Of a stretch of DNA of 64,000 nt, positions 11,337-25,059 are shown one piece after another. Position 1 is the stretch's first letter; every line of letters starts with the position of its first letter. This DNA is from Chlamydoabsidia padenii (taxonomy: Eukaryota > Mucoromycota > Mucoromycetes > Mucorales > Cunninghamellaceae). The stretch lies in NCBI GenBank assembly GCA_025330725.1, contig JAIWND010000005.1, positions 868,001-932,000 of the forward strand, given 5' to 3'. The translations under genes were made by a program, and so were the position numbers. The notes under the pieces are model-generated. The model was not told the origin of the DNA. It made no database searches and saw only the letters and a list, made by a program, of their open reading frames with translations.

Positions 11337-12942
11337 AGTGGAATGACAAGTTGTACTTACATTCAAATCCGCCTTGAGTCGTTCAATGGTTGATTCGTAT
11401 TCACGAAGTAAGATCTTGGGGTTCAGACGCTGGTTGGCTTCGGGTCGATTTCGAATGTTCTTGGCACGGCTAGCATAGTCAAGGGTGCTAATGATTTCTT
11501 CTTGACTGAGTTTTGCTACAGAGACCGTTGCCACAATACATGTCTTGGTTCGTCCACCCAAAGAATCCTTTAGTAATCGAGTTAGTTTACTTTCCCTAGA
11601 GTTGAGACATCAAAATAACAGTATTAGTATCTACATAATTTTTTCGATTGTTTTCTTTTTTATAAATGTGTACTTTACCGATAAGGGACATGAGGTGAGT
11701 GATCCACAAGTTGATTGATAACCCTTCCCAGAGTGAGTAGACTTTGATTAATCATACCAGCTTCCCGCGCACGAACATTTTCTGCACCAGATCGATTGAT
11801 GTTTTCAGAACCGGCCAGATCCACCAGATTTAGCTTGCCAACCTTCAATACTTGTTCACCGCCAGTGACTTCTTCCTTGATATGTACAGTTAGTGTGAAG
11901 ATACAATGGGATCGACTAGTAAAAAAGAGAGAGAGAAGAGTTAGTTTACATGGAATTGTTCGCACATATCAGTATTCAATACTTGCCTTGATTTTTCATT
12001 ACATTTCGTCGCCGCGCTGCTCCTATTCCGAGTTCCTTCCTGTAGCACTCTGATCCCATCTTCAGCATTAGTTATCAGGGTTTCTTCAATATTTTGGACA
12101 ATCACCCCTGAGCCTTGGTGGTCTTCATATATACGTAAAGGATTGGGATTGCTGTTGGTGCCACCACCACCACTGCTGCTGCTGTTATTGTTGTTATTCG
12201 CACCACTGTTGACGTTGAGTAGATCACGTAGTTCTTCATTATAGAGTTCGATCAAAGACACCTTGACTGAGTATTCCAAACCTTGATTGTCCAGTGCTTC
12301 GAATAGTTTGTGTATTGCCCGTGGAATGATACCTGCTTTAGAATGAGGACCAATAGAGCTTTGCGACAGATCACCTTCCATTGTGTACCTACAAGTGCCA
12401 AAGAAAGAGTTGGAGAAGGAGTCAGTTAATTGGTAAGAAGGGATATGTGGTTAATGATACTTACGTTTTTCCCGAACCAGTTTGACCGTAAGCAAAGATT
12501 GTACAATTGTACCTAAAAACAAGTCAAAAAAAGTTGTCAATTAGAATATAGTTCTATCATAACAATTATAGTACTTTTTACCCCAGTAAGACTTGTTCCA
12601 AAATAGGTTGAGCAACTTCTTGATACAGTTCCTCCTGTTTAGCTTCAGGACCAAATACCCGATCAAAAGAATAGATATTGTTCGTTGCCTTGATCATCAC
12701 ATCGCGATGTCGACTATTAGGTACGGATTCAACGATCACAGGTGAGTTTGCTTCGATTTCTTGATTGTTTCGTCCACTAGAAGAAGAATTAAAAATAAAC
12801 TCAATTTATCAACATTCCTTGGTGATATTTATAAAGTTCTTCTTTTTCTATCTTGTTTTACTTACCGACAACGTAAAACAACTTGAATGTTAGTACCTTC
12901 CTTTTCAGAAGGAGATTTTTTGACCTTGAGATTCTTTTTCAT
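9346..12942 (-). CDS. kinesin-5 (BimC/Eg5/Cut7) motor, 894 aa
   Basis: This is a plus-end-directed bipolar mitotic kinesin that slides antiparallel spindle microtubules. Exons: 12866-12942, 12582-12776, 12465-12512, 11987-12388, 11679-11915, 11361-11595, 11054-11257, 10902-10970, 10596-10835, 10200-10536, 9995-10122, 9519-9927, 9346-9449. They sum to 895 codons with the stop. The N-terminal motor (about 20-375) has the P-loop GQTGSGKT (near 99-106), switch I NEKSSRSH, switch [10 protein letters not shown] and the neck-linker region [12 protein letters not shown] typical of kinesin-5. A long coiled-coil stalk and a basic C-terminus follow. A low-complexity Asn/Ser/Gly insert interrupts the motor after [10 protein letters not shown] see no clear BimC box in the tail. 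One intron (11916-11986) is GC-AG and one (10123-10199) is AT-AC; both are needed to keep the frame. Confidence 0.95.
10123..10199 (-). other. U12-type AT-AC intron (77 nt) in kinesin-5
   Basis: On the minus strand the exon ends in C and the intron opens ATATCCTTT, an exact match to the U12 5' splice-site consensus. It closes in TTTTAC, and the next exon begins AGCTCC. A TCCCTAAC branch-like site (one change from the U12 consensus TCCTTAAC) lies about 23 bases before the end. Splicing C to AG makes a Gln codon and joins two conserved open frames. All GT donors in the nearby exon give the wrong phase. Confidence 0.85.
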
Positions 12943-13002
12943 TGGGAGAAAGAGGAAGGGGAAAATGGAGGACAGAGCTTTGCACGTAAAAATTTAAAAC
13001 CT

Positions 13003-13013
13003 TTTAAATCCCG
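13003..13013 (-). promoter_or_regulatory. promoter element (TTTAAATCCCG on plus)
   Basis: A copy of the recurrent element lies about 65 bases upstream of the kinesin-5 ATG. The interval 12943-13334 otherwise holds the kinesin promoter and the 3' flank of PRMT3, including a G-run near 13300. Confidence 0.4.
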
Positions 13014-13334
13014 ATCCGCGTTTTTCAGATAATCGGGGTCCGAATATTCTTTCATGGATTTGCATAATACATCATCAATTGAAACAAGTGCCTGTATGTA
13101 ACTGTCAAATGTAATGTTATAACCTTTAGCAAAGTCAGGTAAAAGGCATGTAAAAAAGATGAATTCCATGATATATTTATTATATGTATTCTTTATTTAT
13201 TACAATACTAAATGATAAAAAACAAAATAGAGTGCACATGTCTAATATGAATGATTGGTTGATTGGATGATATTATAATGAGATGAAGATATGTGTGTGT
13301 GTGGGGGGGGGGGAAAGGGGATAATTTGGTTATT

Positions 13335-15711
<2,377 letters not shown>

Positions 15712-15749
15712 GGTGAGAATAGTGGAAGAGATAGAAAGGGGGGAAATAG

Positions 15750-15780
<31 letters not shown>

Positions 15781-15915
15781 CAGGAAAAGGGAAAAGCCTC
15801 CAACTTCACCGCCCACAGAAAATTCTTTTCAAATCCCGCGGGCGGATATTCAACACGCTCTCCTATTACCGCGTCTCATTTCCACTCTTTTCTTTTCTTT
15901 CCTTCACCACCAAAA
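15712..15915. promoter_or_regulatory. bidirectional promoter PRMT3/POLA2
   Basis: Only 204 bases separate the two divergent start codons. The interval holds a purine/poly-A tract (15736-15778) and the recurrent element TTTCAAATCCCG at 15827-15838. That element runs into the palindrome CCCGCGGG. The polymerase ATG is about 75 bases downstream of it. Confidence 0.55.
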
Positions 15916-18006
15916 ATGAACAAGTCTGTCCCAACAATTGCAACCATATCCACCATATTCAACCTTGATCAAAAAGAACATTCTGATGTTCTCCTTGAAT
16001 GTAAGTAACAGCTATATACATGTTGATATAGCATCCAATAACTGCAACTTACTGAAAACTGACTTTTATGTATATATTATAGTAGAGTCACTCTGTAGAT
16101 TGTATTCTCTTTCTGCAGAAGATCTCAAATTCAAATGGGAAGCCTTCTCATTCAACAAGAAGAATGCTAAAATACCTACTGTAGAACTTGTCCGACAACT
16201 TAAAACAACGATTCAACACAAATTCGAACAAACCCTGCAACCTAATACATCTCAGGTCCAACGAAACCGGCTACCAATGAAACAACAACAACAACAAAAT
16301 CAAGGTTTGGGCTTGAATGACTTTATGGACATTGATGGAGCTCAAGACCCGGTTGATGACTTGTAAGTATCAGTATTATTGGCTGGAACAAGGGAATGGT
16401 TGCTTAACACTCATGCTTTAATTATTATTATTAAGTTTATCGAAACTGACTGGTGGTGGTAGCAACTTTGGATACACCGCCACTGGAACAACAAGTCGTG
16501 ATGCACCAAAAAATCTAGCACCTGTACCTCCTACTTTGAACTTGGAACAGTAAGTAAAATCACAACCTAAATCTCGCTAACAAGAGAAAAAAAAAAAAAG
16601 ATGACCTTGATCTTACTCATTCTTTTATGCTGTTAGATCACAAACAAGTACACCCTATCGTGAACGAGCTCAAACAAATGTTGTTGATACACAATACAAC
16701 CCTCAATTATCCTTTCCCAGTAAAGATGACCAACAACGACAAAAGGCGGTAATTCAATTCATGCAACCTCCCATTGAAAAGTACCGGTACATGTTTGAAA
16801 AAATCAGGAACAAGGCAGAAGGTAAATAAATGATGGGGATGACGTATATGTGTGAAGCTGATGACTAACTAATATGATTTTGTTGCTGTTGCATAGTTTT
16901 GGATGATCGGATCGATTATATGGCACAAGTCATCAGTCAGGCTTATGGTTTGGAAAATGACTATGGAAATCCTACTCGAGCAACACAGGATACTATTACC
17001 GCGGTGGGTCGAATCTGCTCTGATTCTTCTGAAGGGAAACTCAATGACAAGTCAATCTTACTGGAAACTTCAAGAACATTGGGAATGGGTAAACGCGTGA
17101 AATTGGATATGAGTAATACTATTGGGTACTCACTATTCCCCGGACAGGTAAAACATGACTATAATGACTACAAGTGATCTTTACACGCATATTGACAATG
17201 ATATTTATTTACTTGTAATAGATTGTTGCTGTTGAAGGTACAAACAAAACTGGTAAATCATTCTCAGTGGAAAAGATCTTATTGGTAAGTCCATTTACCC
17301 CCTCCCCACTTCATTCAAAAAAAAGAAGGATCAAACTAATCGATGGAATCTTTTTATTAGCCTCCATTCCCTGATACCATCAACAATTCAATCTTGGACA
17401 ACAATCAATCACCTAACACTCAAGTTACAGAAGTTATCATCGCAACTGGTCCTTATACTCTCGACAGTGATCTCTCATTTGATCCTTTACAAGAACTCCT
17501 TGTCACATGCCATAATGAACAGCCTCATGTATTAATATTGGTAAGACTTTTTTGTTTTTAATGAAAAAAAGGATGTATTACAACTGATCAAACTATTTTA
17601 TTATTATAGATGGGACCTTTCCTTTCGGTTGGACATCCATTCATCACCAATGGTCGAATCGATCAACTACCAGAAAACATTTTCCGATCTCAAATCAGTG
17701 TCAGATTAAACCAGTTTGCTCAATCATCACCCAATATGCAAATACTAATGATGCCACATGCTGACGATATCATTCAAGAATGGCCCCTATTCCCTCAACC
17801 TAGTATGCAACTTGACTCTCTGAATGTGATGGCTCCCAATATTCGATCCATCTCAAATCCTTCTATCCTCGACATCAATGGATCTGCTTTTGCATTTGCT
17901 AATGTGGATATCTTGCTTAGTCTCGGTAATCAAGAAATTAACAAGAATGCTCATGTGGATCGAATGGCCAATCTATCTCGGCACATATTACAACAACAAA
18001 AGTAAG

Positions 18007-18044
<38 letters not shown>

Positions 18045-18424
18045 CTGATTGATCATGGATAAAGTGTTGCTAACTTGATTCTTTGTAGCTTCTATCCCTT
18101 ATTCCCGACTTCAATGACTGACTCTATCGATGCTGATCAAATGGCGTATTTACAGCTTGCAGTAAAACCTGATCTTCTTGTCTTGCCCTCACAACTAAAG
18201 CATTTTGCCAAGGTGAGAATGAAATTGATAGAACAATGAAATAAATACTAACACACTATTTGGTTATCTTATAGTTGGTAGACGATGTGTTGTGTATCAA
18301 TCCTGGTCACCTTTGTAAAGGTCGATCTGGTGGTACTTTCGCCCGACTGGCGATCCATCCCAACTCATCAACAAACCCCTCACCCACACATACTAGAACT
18401 AGAATAGATTTAATCAAGATTTAA
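15916..18424 (+). CDS. DNA polymerase alpha B subunit (POLA2/Pol12-like, 607 aa)
   Basis: This is the non-catalytic second subunit of the polymerase alpha-primase complex, which tethers it for Okazaki-fragment priming. Exons: 15916-16000, 16083-16362, 16436-16549, 16637-16821, 16897-17147, 17222-17284, 17361-17540, 17610-18001, 18089-18212, 18275-18424 (608 codons with stop). An N-terminal helical domain is followed by a Gln-rich, disordered linker (about 85-180). The C-terminal OB plus calcineurin-like phosphoesterase-fold region holds the family signature around LILMGPFLSVGHP and the late NPGHLCKGRSGGTFA block. It has the expected length for the family. An AT dinucleotide repeat lies in the intron near 18009-18040. 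Confidence 0.93.
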
Positions 18425-18951
18425 TACATACTTTATAAATAAACAATGGTTGCATTTTTACTACTCTGACTTTGTAATAAAGAAAAAGGTACTTTTGTGA
18501 TTAACTACTGACAGGGTTGGGTAAACTCTATCTTGCATAGCCAATGGGGTTGGAGTTTTTTTTGTTTTGTTTTTTTGCATAGTTCAACTTTGTCCTTCTG
18601 ATATTTTCAAACACCGCCTTTTCTGGCTCATAAGGAAGGATAATACGCTTGAAAGGATTCAAAACGAATATGAGGAGGGTAAAATGTATTTGATTTCCCT
18701 AGATGAACCCGTCCAGCCAAAACATACACACTGTAATGATCCTGTATACACAAATGAATCATCGCATAAAGAGAAGCGATATAACAGCACCTGTACTTAT
18801 TAGTATTAGTATAAAATAAAGGATTAACTTTTTTTATTGGAATAGAGATACATATAAATGGTAAAAAGAGGTGTGAGTGTGAAAGACACGATGATATGAG
18901 GGAAGGGATTGATAATACATGTGTGTAAGTGGGGGAGGGGAAAGAAGCTAA
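18425..18951. other. intergenic, no convincing gene
   Basis: This is the 3' flank of POLA2 and the convergent 3' flank of the minus-strand gene. A 78-codon plus-strand frame (18567-18803) exists, but it has no recognisable domain and starts in a T-run. I treat it as unsupported. Confidence 0.4.
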
Positions 18952-19849
18952 CTAGTAGGATTGGTAAGAGTTGGAGTCCGGCATGGTAAGATGTATGACA
19001 ATATCACCCACTGGTTGTATATCAATTTTTTGGATAGCTTTTTCAATATCAAGGACAGCCTGGTCGAGCCATGGTGTGTGTTCTTGTAATGCACCTTGAG
19101 ATGTGTTGGCGGTCAATAGTAAAGAATCAATAGTCGATGGGTCCAGTTCCAGGTGATGAGGTGGTGATGAGGTTCCTGTGGTAGTGATTAAAGTTGCTGG
19201 AGTGGTAGTAGGGATGGTTGCCCCAGTAAGCGAGTTGGTGGTTCCGTCCAAGGATCCGTTATATGCTGATCCATTGTTTAACTGTCCATCGTTAGTCGTC
19301 ATACCATTCGTTTTGCCGTAATAACAAGTTGACCGTTTCTTTTTCATGAGGGTGTTGTAGGGAATTTGTTGTAATAGATCGTGATACTTTTCCATTCGTT
19401 CTTGAATATCTTGGTCTTGTAAGGGATCAGTTTGAGAACTTGATATGTCAATAAGATTTCTGAAGATATATAAATGATTAGTGGACAGGTCGCAACCGTC
19501 CCCCCTCTCCTTCTAATTACTTACTGAGTGGTTCGGTCGATCACCTCGTTCCAGAATTCTTGTTCTTGTTTAACATCTATGGTTTCCATTGCTTGGTAAT
19601 TCATCCGGCTTTTTTTTTTTTCAATCGCAAGCAAAGAATACGGGAGAAAAAAAAAAGGTTAGAATGATATGCAAAGTATAGTGTTGATCAATTACCTGTC
19701 AGTGGGGACTTCATTGCCAAGTAGAGGAGCATTTACATCATCCTACAAATGTAATAAAAAGATAACTGTCAGTCAGTCGTGTGTCTTTAAACACATATAA
19801 AAATAACACTTACCTCTTCATGAGTTTGTTTACTGCAACAGCACCCCAT
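18952..19849 (-). CDS. LAMTOR1/Meh1-like Ragulator (EGO) membrane anchor (224 aa)
   Basis: This is probably the lipid-anchored scaffold that holds the Ragulator/EGO complex and Rag GTPases on the vacuole for TORC1 signalling. Exons: 19814-19849, 19696-19742, 19525-19608, 18952-19459 (225 codons with stop). The protein starts MGCCCSK: Gly2 is a myristoylation site and Cys3-5 are palmitoylation sites, as in LAMTOR1 (MGCC). Next comes an acidic DDVNAPLL dileucine-like segment and a conserved NLIDISS block that matches the family. The C-terminal part ends in a beta-strand-like GDIVIHL. A long Asn/Gly/Thr-rich insert (about 100-165) makes it longer than the animal protein of about 160 aa. The assignment rests on the N-terminal anchor and short blocks, so it is moderate. 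Confidence 0.68.
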
Positions 19850-20416
19850 CTTTTTTCGAGTAAAGAAGAGAAGAAAAGAATCATGAATGAATAAATGCCA
19901 CTTTTTAATCCCCGTTTCAAATACACGTCATACTTGATTTTGATTGGTCAAGACTTGTTAGGAGAGATAGAAGAGAAAAGAAAGAAAAGAAAAAGAAAAG
20001 AAAGCCCCGCCCCTGTTATTCATTTTTCCTTTTTCTTCTTTCTCCTCTCCTTGTCCTTTTTTTACCACCTATCGTTCTTTGAATACCAACTTTTATTACA
20101 CCATATATAAACCATAGTAGGCAACTTATAAAGCCGACGCACAGACGATAAGCAGCCCAAAAGTTGATACTCAAATAAACCCAGTAAGGTAACCCTCCTC
20201 ACAAAATAATAATAATAATAAATAATAATACTCACCTTCTTTGTCTGACGACTTTTTATTTATTGTAACTCTCATTCACATTGTCTTTGTTTAGAAAAGG
20301 CTCTTTACTTCACTCCTTTTGACACTTTGGCGGTAATACAAAATAAAAAAAAAGATATAACAAAGGTCTTCTTTGGTTACTCATTCTTCTTCTTTTTATC
20401 TTTTAGGTTTTTGGAA
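19850..20416. promoter_or_regulatory. divergent promoter region
   Basis: This region lies between the LAMTOR1-like gene (minus) and the SCP phosphatase (plus). It contains the recurrent element as TTTTTAATCCCCG (19902-19914), a CT-rich tract (20025-20075), a TATA-like ACCATATATAAACC near 20100 and an AATAAT repeat near 20207. A GTAAGG at about 20186 and a TTTTAG before the ATG suggest a 5'-UTR intron of the phosphatase gene. Confidence 0.45.
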
Positions 20417-21687
20417 ATGGTGCTCACTCGTTTTCAAGCAAAACAAAATATCGAAAACAACAATGAACAAAACACTGCGGCATTGATGGTCATGAACGAT
20501 CCTCCACTTCTCACTATTTCAAGATCCCGGCAGGATTTTGACCACGACAATAATAACGACGATAGCAGCATTGATAATGAAAAAGATCGCACCATACAAG
20601 TTGGTAACCTGTTGGAACAATTAAACGAGTAAGATGACTTTATTGCTTTATTTTAACTGATACTAGACAGACTGACTCATCTCCCTCTCTCTCTCTCTCT
20701 CTTTTTATTTTTTATTTTTTATTAATCTAGTTTCGAATGTTCTAGCTTGGACGCACTTATGGCAAAATGGCCCTCAATGCATGCTCGTTTGAAAGGCATG
20801 AAACCTCACTTGCCACCCAAAAAGGACGATGGACGACCCACTTTGGGTAAGTAATATAAATGAATAATATTGGTAAGGAATGTTGTCAAAGGATCACTCA
20901 CTCCATCATTAATTTATCATGCTCAGTACTTGATTTGGATGAAACTTTACTTCACACTTATCGTGAACCTACCAGTAATGTGAATGACTATTGGGACGCC
21001 GATTATGTGGTTTATGCAAAGGACAGACGGAGCTGTTTGGCTGGAATCCTGCGACCAGGTGTAACAGAATTCCTTGTTTGGGCTTCGGGAATATTCGAAG
21101 TAGTGGTATGGACTGCTGGTCACGATGATTATGCGCAAATGGTATGCAAGCTACTGGACCCTGAAGGAAAACTTATAACGTAAGTTGATGGCTGATGGAA
21201 CAATCAATATCCCTTGTATACTAACTAGCCCCTTTTTATTATTATTACTATTATTAATATTAGTCATATGCTTAGCCGACGAACATGTATTCGCATGCGA
21301 TCTGCTGCTACGGGGGATATAATGTATGTGAAGGATCTTTGTGCTCTTGGTCGTGATCTGGGACGAACCTTCTTGGTCGACAATACACCACATGGTAAGG
21401 GGAATATGCATAGAACTGAATAATGGACCAACTTCATTTTTTTTTTTTTGATTCCAGCTGCAACTCTTAACCTTAGCAATTTGATACCAATTGAAGCATA
21501 TCTAGGTGGAGACTCCGACACTAAACTGAAGGAGTTACAAAGATTCTTGGAATCAAACCTTGTGCGTCTGACAGATCGAAAAAACGACATGCGAATCCTG
21601 TTACACCGACAACTTAACCTCAAGCGACGATTACGGGAACGAATCGACAATTGGAAAAGCTCACAACAATCTTTACCCTCCTCCTAG
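20417..21687 (+). CDS. FCP1/SCP-like HAD phosphatase (313 aa)
   Basis: This is a small CTD-phosphatase-like member of the haloacid dehalogenase superfamily, a phospho-Ser/Thr phosphatase. Exons: 20417-20628, 20731-20846, 20927-21179, 21264-21394, 21458-21687 (314 codons with stop). The catalytic DLDETLLHT motif (D112 nucleophile, D114 acid/base) is followed by the conserved RPGVTEFL, the motif II block VVWTAGHDDYA and the motif III aspartate in TFLVDNTP. The N-terminal 100 residues are Asn/Asp-rich and look disordered. The family includes SCP1, Dullard/Nem1 and Psr1. I see no transmembrane segment, so Nem1 is unlikely. The target is not inferable. Confidence 0.88.
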
Positions 21688-22441
21688 TCTAGTCTCCCCT
21701 ATCCCCTAACTTTGATCAATCTTTACATATACATATTATAGCTATAGTGTACCCATTCCTTATCTTCTCTTGTCACTTTTTTTATGCTCTTACTTGCTGT
21801 AGATATATTCATTCTAGTTTTTTTTTTTCAACTCTCTTGACAGTTACTGTTTATATTCTTTTTTTATACCAACATCACAATAAACCCTTTACTTCTCTTA
21901 ATCTTTTATGTTGTAAAACTTTTACAGTACTAAATAAAATAAACATATGTGTATTGATTGAATAAAGTGATGTAGCATGTTTGCGCCAGTGTACGATAAA
22001 GGTCAAGCATTGTGTGGTAGGAGGGATTTGAAATCACCGAATAATTAGTTACATATTGATAATCCGCATCAGTTTTATTTGTTGATCATATTTAAAAAGA
22101 TAAGCTAAACTAATAGGGTCTATAATACTATGTGTAATATATAGGGAGGAGATCAGTGGATGGCAGTAATAAGTGTAAATCGATCTAATTATGTATGTCC
22201 TTGTATCCTGTATAACAACAATTGTGGACAAAGATGCACCAAGTTGGTGTATAAAAGTGATGATTTCATGTGTTCCAACCTATGTGTGAGTGTTGTGTTC
22301 TTGTATCGATACTGTCAGATTGTTCCCCTCCCCCCTTCATTTGCTGATTTATGTTATGTTGTTCCTACTGTATCGTGAATATTAATTGGTATACTCTTCA
22401 TTGTTGATGATGGTATTATATTGACAGTAGTGTCGGTGTTG
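21688..22441. other. intergenic, AT-rich
   Basis: This is the 3' flank of the phosphatase with several polyadenylation-like AATAAA motifs (about 21881-21965). Beyond it lies AT-rich sequence with no supportable frame. An AGGGATTTGAAAT at 22022-22034 is a copy of the recurrent element without an obvious gene next to it. Confidence 0.4.
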
Positions 22442-22860
22442 TTATTTAGGTGTATTGATCCAGTAATAGCCATTTCCACCCGTTATTCGTCCGATTCCTG
22501 ATAATAACATTGATAAACTAGTCAATTGCGCATTCCAATAAAAGCTACCCTATGAGAGAAAAGGTTGGTAAATAAATGTTTATATAAGGGTGTAGAGACT
22601 TACCTTCGAAGAGAAATGAGATCTGAGCAGGCAGTGGTCATTACTTGATTCAATCCATAGTTGACGTTTCAAAGAGGTTGGAGAGACGCGCCCGGATACT
22701 AAAACAAAACAAAAAGGAAAGATTGGTAAGGTTAGTTCAAAAATTACGATTTTATAAAATCATTACTCTTATTTCAAGATATTTACATGATGCAGCGAGG
22801 TTTGCTGGTTTGCTTCATGTCGACGGAAATGATTCCCCTGTAAGATTCACCAACAAGTAC
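22442..22860 (-). pseudogene. broken multi-exon gene, family not recognised
   Basis: Three minus-strand segments with good splice borders look like exons: 22787-22860, 22604-22698 and 22442-22549. The last two join cleanly in one frame and end in a stop at 22442. The first is open in a frame (VLVGESYRG...) that does not match the phase required by the second exon. The stretch further upstream (about 22930-23010) contains stops in every frame. I infer either recent frameshift decay or an unusual splice that I cannot see. The product resembles a globular beta-rich protein, but I cannot name a family. Confidence 0.42.
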
Positions 22861-24096
22861 CTATATCCAAACAAAGAGAAGACGTTGTGAGTGTATAATG
22901 TTCAAGTTTATGGAACACTTGTCAAATAGTTACCTCTTATCTTGATGGCAAGAGTCGAATAATCGCCGTTATGTCCTAATCATCTTTTAGAGAGTCATCT
23001 TCAAGTTGTTGTGTCATTTCTTTGTAAGAGCGTTAGGGGCGCTAGTCTCAACAAGAGGACAGCTGTGTTGATAGAGAGTGTGGCGTGATTGTGTCAATGA
23101 GAATGGGAAAAAAAAGAGGGGGAATGAAACTCTTGCTTTTTATTTTTCCAATGGGCGTCGGAATTTAAATTATTGTTTCAAATGAAAAAGATACGCACTA
23201 ACTGGATCAAGTACACCAAAGCGCTTTCAATCATCTTGAAAGAAGAAGAAGCATTCATTTGATTGTTTTATCAAGATACAGTAACATTACACAAAAAATC
23301 TGCTACCTTACCAAGAGGGAAGGACAGATTAAGCTATGTGTATGAAAACTGTGAGTCACCAAGTACGACCAAGGATTATGATTACCGACAAATCTTTCTA
23401 TGTGTTCCACTTCACGGATCCTTAAAAAAAGCAACGTAAACAAATCGTCATGATGGAGTATCCTGACGATATACAGATAGAGTTGTATTTTACAACAAAT
23501 TATATATTAGCATGAAAAGATCCCGGGGTTTGAATTTGAAATTTTGCATGAACAGGCGGGATTTCAAAAAAATACCGACGAAGATCACTTTCATAGCAGA
23601 AAACAAAGAAAAGAAAAACACAATTTATGAAGACTCATCATTGAACATTAAAGTAGTCTGTTCATGTGAGCCGACCTTGGGACTTGTCCATGTTATGCTT
23701 CAAGATCATAAACAAAGAAAGAGGCTTCTCGGTTGATTGGGATAAGCACAGAACACTGGTTTCAAAACATCCAGCCAATGGGGTATGGGTTTCAAAAAAG
23801 TATACTTTACACGACTCTATATTGCTATATTATGACGCGATGGGCACACTTCAATATGTGATACGATTAAAGGGGAAAAAAAAGTTGAGGCTGTTTTCGT
23901 GATGAGCTTTAACAGCACCAACAGTTACCGGATATGTACAGCACATTAAAACAATGGCGTGCCATTTTGTTGTTATCATCACCATTACTTTTATTTTGGC
24001 CACTTTTCAATAAAAACCATTCAACCACATACACATAAAACAGTTGTTAAAAAACAAATTATTTTATTCGTATTAAATAGATACTAATATACTACA
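22861..24096. other. intergenic, no supported gene
   Basis: Two copies of the recurrent element lie close together: CGGGGTTTGAATTTGAAAT from 23524 and CGGGATTTCAAA at 23557-23568. Short plus-strand frames at 23512-23736 and 23666-23902 lack domains, splice logic or codon pattern and are not called. Confidence 0.4.
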
Positions 24097-25059
24097 CTAA
24101 GCAGACTTGCCAGCGACGAAGGTCTTGACCACATTACCAAAGTTCTTGCCTTGAGTAACCGCGATTTCCTTTTCCTTGACAGTAACTTGTCGAGAGCCGT
24201 CTCCGTTAGCGACAGTTCCAGATCCCCAAGCACTACCTAATTGTGTTGGAAAAAAAAAAAAAAAAGGATACGAGGGTTAACAAGATATATTACAACACAT
24301 ACAATTAAGAGTTTAAACTTACCACCAACGACTTCAGAGTTGTCAAACAAGTGGGGGTTAGCAAAACCGAGAGGGACATAGATGATACCGTGATGGGCCA
24401 AATAGGTAACGGTTGTCATAGCTATAGAATTAAAAAAAAATAAACGGGGAGAGAGAGATCATGAGATCATGAGTGAGTCTGGCAAGCCAATTGCATCCCA
24501 TTTACTTACCGGTAGTTTCTTGACCACCATGTTGAGAAGCAGTAGAGAAGAAGAGACCACCGAATTTACCAGCGAGCTTACCACCAGCCCAAAGCTATAA
24601 GAGGAAAGGTGAAGAAGATTAGTTCACAAACACGGAAAAAAAAAGAGCCCAAAAATATAACACACTACTTACACCACCAGTGGAGTCCAAGAAGGCCTTG
24701 AATTGAGCAGGCATAGTACCGAAACGAGTACCAAAACCAAAGATAAGACCGTCAGCTTCAGTAAGATCGTCAAGAGTAGCAATGGGGACATCAGGCTTGG
24801 GAGGAGCGTGCATCTTGGCAAGGATTTCTTCGGAAAGAGTTTCAGGGACTATGTGTATATAAAAAAGAAAAGAAGAAAACGTGTATTAGTTACATTTGCA
24901 AAGAAGCACGTTTATGTTGTGCTTAAGTATCATCTTACCTTGGAGAATCTTGGCGTCAATACCAGCTTCCTTGAGACCTTCTTGGACACTGACGGCCAAA
25001 GTGTAGATGTGATGGTACAAGGTGTAGATGATAATGTTTACTTTGGGAGCAGAAGACAT
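24097..25059 (-). CDS. WrbA/Pst2-family NAD(P)H:quinone reductase (206 aa)
   Basis: This is a flavodoxin-like FMN enzyme that reduces quinones by two electrons and protects against oxidative stress. Exons: 24939-25059, 24673-24848, 24510-24594, 24323-24421, 24097-24236 (207 codons with stop). The flavodoxin beta1 segment and phosphate loop come first. They are followed by family blocks TRFGTMPAQ, LDSTGGLW, STASQHGGQETT, HHGIIYVPLGF and GSGTV. The P-loop segment reads IIYTLYHHIY, a little unlike the paralogue's IIYSMYGHIHT, so FMN phosphate contacts may differ. It is divergent from a paralogue at 25400 and shares its promoter. Confidence 0.92.

Noticed and set aside
12939..13169. 76-codon minus-strand frame overlapping the kinesin start
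   Set aside because: It overlaps the kinesin ATG and promoter element, has no splice or domain support and would leave no room for the kinesin 5' UTR.
18567..18803. 78-codon plus-strand frame between POLA2 and the LAMTOR1-like gene
   Set aside because: It starts in a T-run, has no domain and no promoter features; probably chance or an old fragment.
23512..23902. Two overlapping short plus-strand frames
   Set aside because: They sit on promoter-element copies in intergenic DNA and show no coding or splice logic.
24237..24270. GTATCCTTT-like string in a WrbA intron, a possible second U12 donor
   Set aside because: It is internal to an intron with a normal GTAAGT donor and ATTAG acceptor that already keep the frame.
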